6,535 nucleotides of DNA from Methylococcaceae bacterium NSP1-2 (GTDB lineage: Bacteria > Pseudomonadota > Gammaproteobacteria > Methylococcales > Methylomonadaceae). The position numbers and the translations under genes are program-made. Within the stretch, counting starts at the first letter, position 1; every line of letters begins with the position of its first letter. The notes beneath the pieces were generated by a model. It had not been told where the DNA came from. It made no database searches and saw only the letters and a list, made by a program, of their open reading frames with translations. The DNA is taken from assembly GCA_002256685.1 (NCBI GenBank), contig NQJH01000253.1:1-6535 (forward strand), written 5' to 3'. This document shows, in pieces, positions 5,265 to 6,535 of this stretch.

Positions 5265-6535
5265 ATGATTTCAGAAGCAGTAGTGGACTTATCGCGCTGG
5301 CAATTCGCCGCCACGTCTTTGTACCATTTTTTATTCGTGCCATTAACCCTAGGTTTATCGTTTTTATTAGCGATTATGGAATCCACTTATTTAATGACAG
5401 GCAGGGAAATATACAAAGACATGACCCAATTTTGGGGCAAATTGTTTGGTATTAATTTCGCGTTAGGAGTCGCTACGGGCTTGACGATGGAATTTGAATT
5501 CGGCATGAATTGGTCGTATTTCTCGCATTATGTCGGTGATGTATTTGGCGCACCGCTGGCAATTGAAGGCTTGATGGCGTTCTTTTTGGAATCTACTTTT
5601 GTCGGCTTGTTTTTCTTTGGTTGGGATAAACTGCCTAAATGGCAGCATTTAATTGTCACTTGGTTAGTCGCTTTCGGTACCAATTTATCCGCATTGTGGA
5701 TTTTGGTCGCTAACGGTTGGATGCAAAACCCCGTCGGTGCAGAATTCAATTATGAAACCATGCGCATGGAAGTTACCCATTTCAGCGATTTAATCTTTAA
5801 CCCCGCAGCGCAAGTGAAATTTGTTCATACAGTCGCCGCTGGTTATACCACTGCCGCCGCGTTTGTGTTAGGTATTAGTGCCTACTATATGCTGAAAGGA
5901 CGTGATGCGGCGTTTGCCCGTCGTTCTTATACCATTGCCGCAGGGTTTGGTTTAGCCGCGTGTTTATCAGTGATTGTGTTAGGTGATGAAAGCGGTTATA
6001 CCGATGGTGAGGTACAAAAAGTGAAACTTGCCGCAATTGAAGCCGAATGGCATACCGAACCCGCACCTGCCTCATTCACTGCCATTGGTATTCCCGATCA
6101 AGAAAAAATGGAAACGGCGTATGCGATAAAAATTCCATGGGTCTTGGGTTTAATTGGCACGCGCTCAATTGATGAACCGATTACAGGCTTAAGCGAAATT
6201 TTAGTAAAAAACCGTGTTCGCGTGCGTGAGGGTATGAAAGCTTACGGTTTGATGCAAAAATTACGCACTGGCGAAAAAACCCCCGAACTACTTGCCGAAT
6301 TTAATCGTTATAAAAAAGATTTAGGCTATGGAATGCTGCTAAAACGTTACACGGAAAAAGTCGTCGATGCCACCGATGCGCAAATCGAATTAGCCGCGCA
6401 ATATTCCATTCCCAGAGTCGTGCCGTTATTTTGGACATTCCGCGTGATGGTCGGCTGTGGTTTTATCATGTTGGGCGTGTTTATTTGGGCAATGTTTGCC
6501 AGTTCCCTACGTCGCTGTCGGCAAACGACTTTATT
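5265..6535 (+). CDS. cydA: Cytochrome bd quinol oxidase subunit I (CydA), 3' end outside window
   Basis: An open frame of 423 codons runs from ATG 5265, with AGGAG at 5254-5258 six bases upstream, to the right edge. It covers most of a protein usually about 520 residues long. Heme ligands line up with E. coli CydA at a constant offset of two: H21 (H19, in LYHFLFVPLT), H188 (H186, in VKFVHTVAAGYTT) and M395 (M393, in FRVMVGCG). E101 and E109 in AIEGLMAFFLEST match E99 and E107. The Q-loop begins GDESGYTDGEVQKVKLAAIE and is long, as in the E. coli type. The enzyme oxidises quinol and reduces oxygen to water at high affinity without pumping protons, in the inner membrane with CydB, probably encoded just downstream. 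E. coli cytochrome bd tolerates sulfide that blocks heme-copper oxidases, so it is a natural acceptor for electrons from SQR. Confidence 0.96.
   Translation, partial: MISEAVVDLSRWQFAATSLYHFLFVPLTLGLSFLLAIMESTYLMTGREIYKDMTQFWGKLFGINFALGVATGLTMEFEFGMNWSYFSHYVGDVFGAPLAIEGLMAFFLESTFVGLFFFGWDKLPKWQHLIVTWLVAFGTNLSALWILVANGWMQNPVGAEFNYETMRMEVTHFSDLIFNPAAQVKFVHTVAAGYTTAAAFVLGISAYYMLKGRDAAFARRSYTIAAGFGLAACLSVIVLGDESGYTDGEVQKVKLAAIEAEWHTEPAPASFTAIGIPDQEKMETAYAIKIPWVLGLIGTRSIDEPITGLSEILVKNRVRVREGMKAYGLMQKLRTGEKTPELLAEFNRYKKDLGYGMLLKRYTEKVVDATDAQIELAAQYSIPRVVPLFWTFRVMVGCGFIMLGVFIWAMFASSLRRCRQTTL

Noticed and set aside
6154..6165. TTGGCACGCGCT, the same 12 bases as the left part of the sigma-54 promoter
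   Set aside because: It lies inside cydA and the -12 GC is absent (CAATT follows), so it is not a promoter.
1..6535. tRNA, rRNA or a complete insertion sequence
   Set aside because: No cloverleaf with tRNA-type arms, no rRNA-like stretch and no transposase reading frame were seen.

Overview
The window comes from an AT-leaning bacterial chromosome, most likely a gammaproteobacterial sulfur oxidiser; Thiotrichales such as Beggiatoa or Thiothrix relatives would fit. That placement is an inference from gene content and repeat style, since there is no rRNA or other marker. Five protein-coding genes are visible, and the window cuts the outer two.

Layout: (1) 1-568, minus strand, the 5' part of a cinA-type gene. 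(2) 569-954, a 386-base divergent intergenic region holding a composite double-hairpin repeat (714-772), an array of six TGAAACAT/C words with a ~20-bp period (793-852), and a near-perfect sigma-54 (-24/-12) promoter (893-909). (3) 955-2052, a persulfide dioxygenase (ETHE1-like) fused to a rhodanese. (4) 2168-3348, a type II (human SQOR-like) sulfide:quinone oxidoreductase. Its reading frame breaks near 3220-3247: the track terminates at 3277, while the missing C-terminal tail is found one frame back and ends at 3348. (5) 3355-3426, a hairpin built of 7-bp repeat units. (6) 3440-5164, a SulP anion transporter with a STAS domain. (7) 5167-5215, a second copy of the composite hairpin repeat. (8) 5265-6535, the 5' part of cydA, encoding subunit I of cytochrome bd quinol oxidase.

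The plus-strand genes form a coherent sulfide-handling module. SQR would oxidise sulfide to a persulfide and pass electrons to quinone. The dioxygenase would oxidise glutathione persulfide to sulfite, and the rhodanese could convert sulfite plus persulfide to thiosulfate. SulP could move the resulting sulfur oxyanion. Cytochrome bd, known in other bacteria to resist sulfide, could reoxidise the quinol. The sigma-54 promoter with an upstream repeat array suggests activator-dependent (bEBP) control, as known for FisR-regulated sulfide-oxidation genes.

The points most worth a second look are the sigma-54 promoter with its repeat array, the broken SQR gene with an in-phase A AAA AAA heptamer at the break, and the two repeat families around the module.
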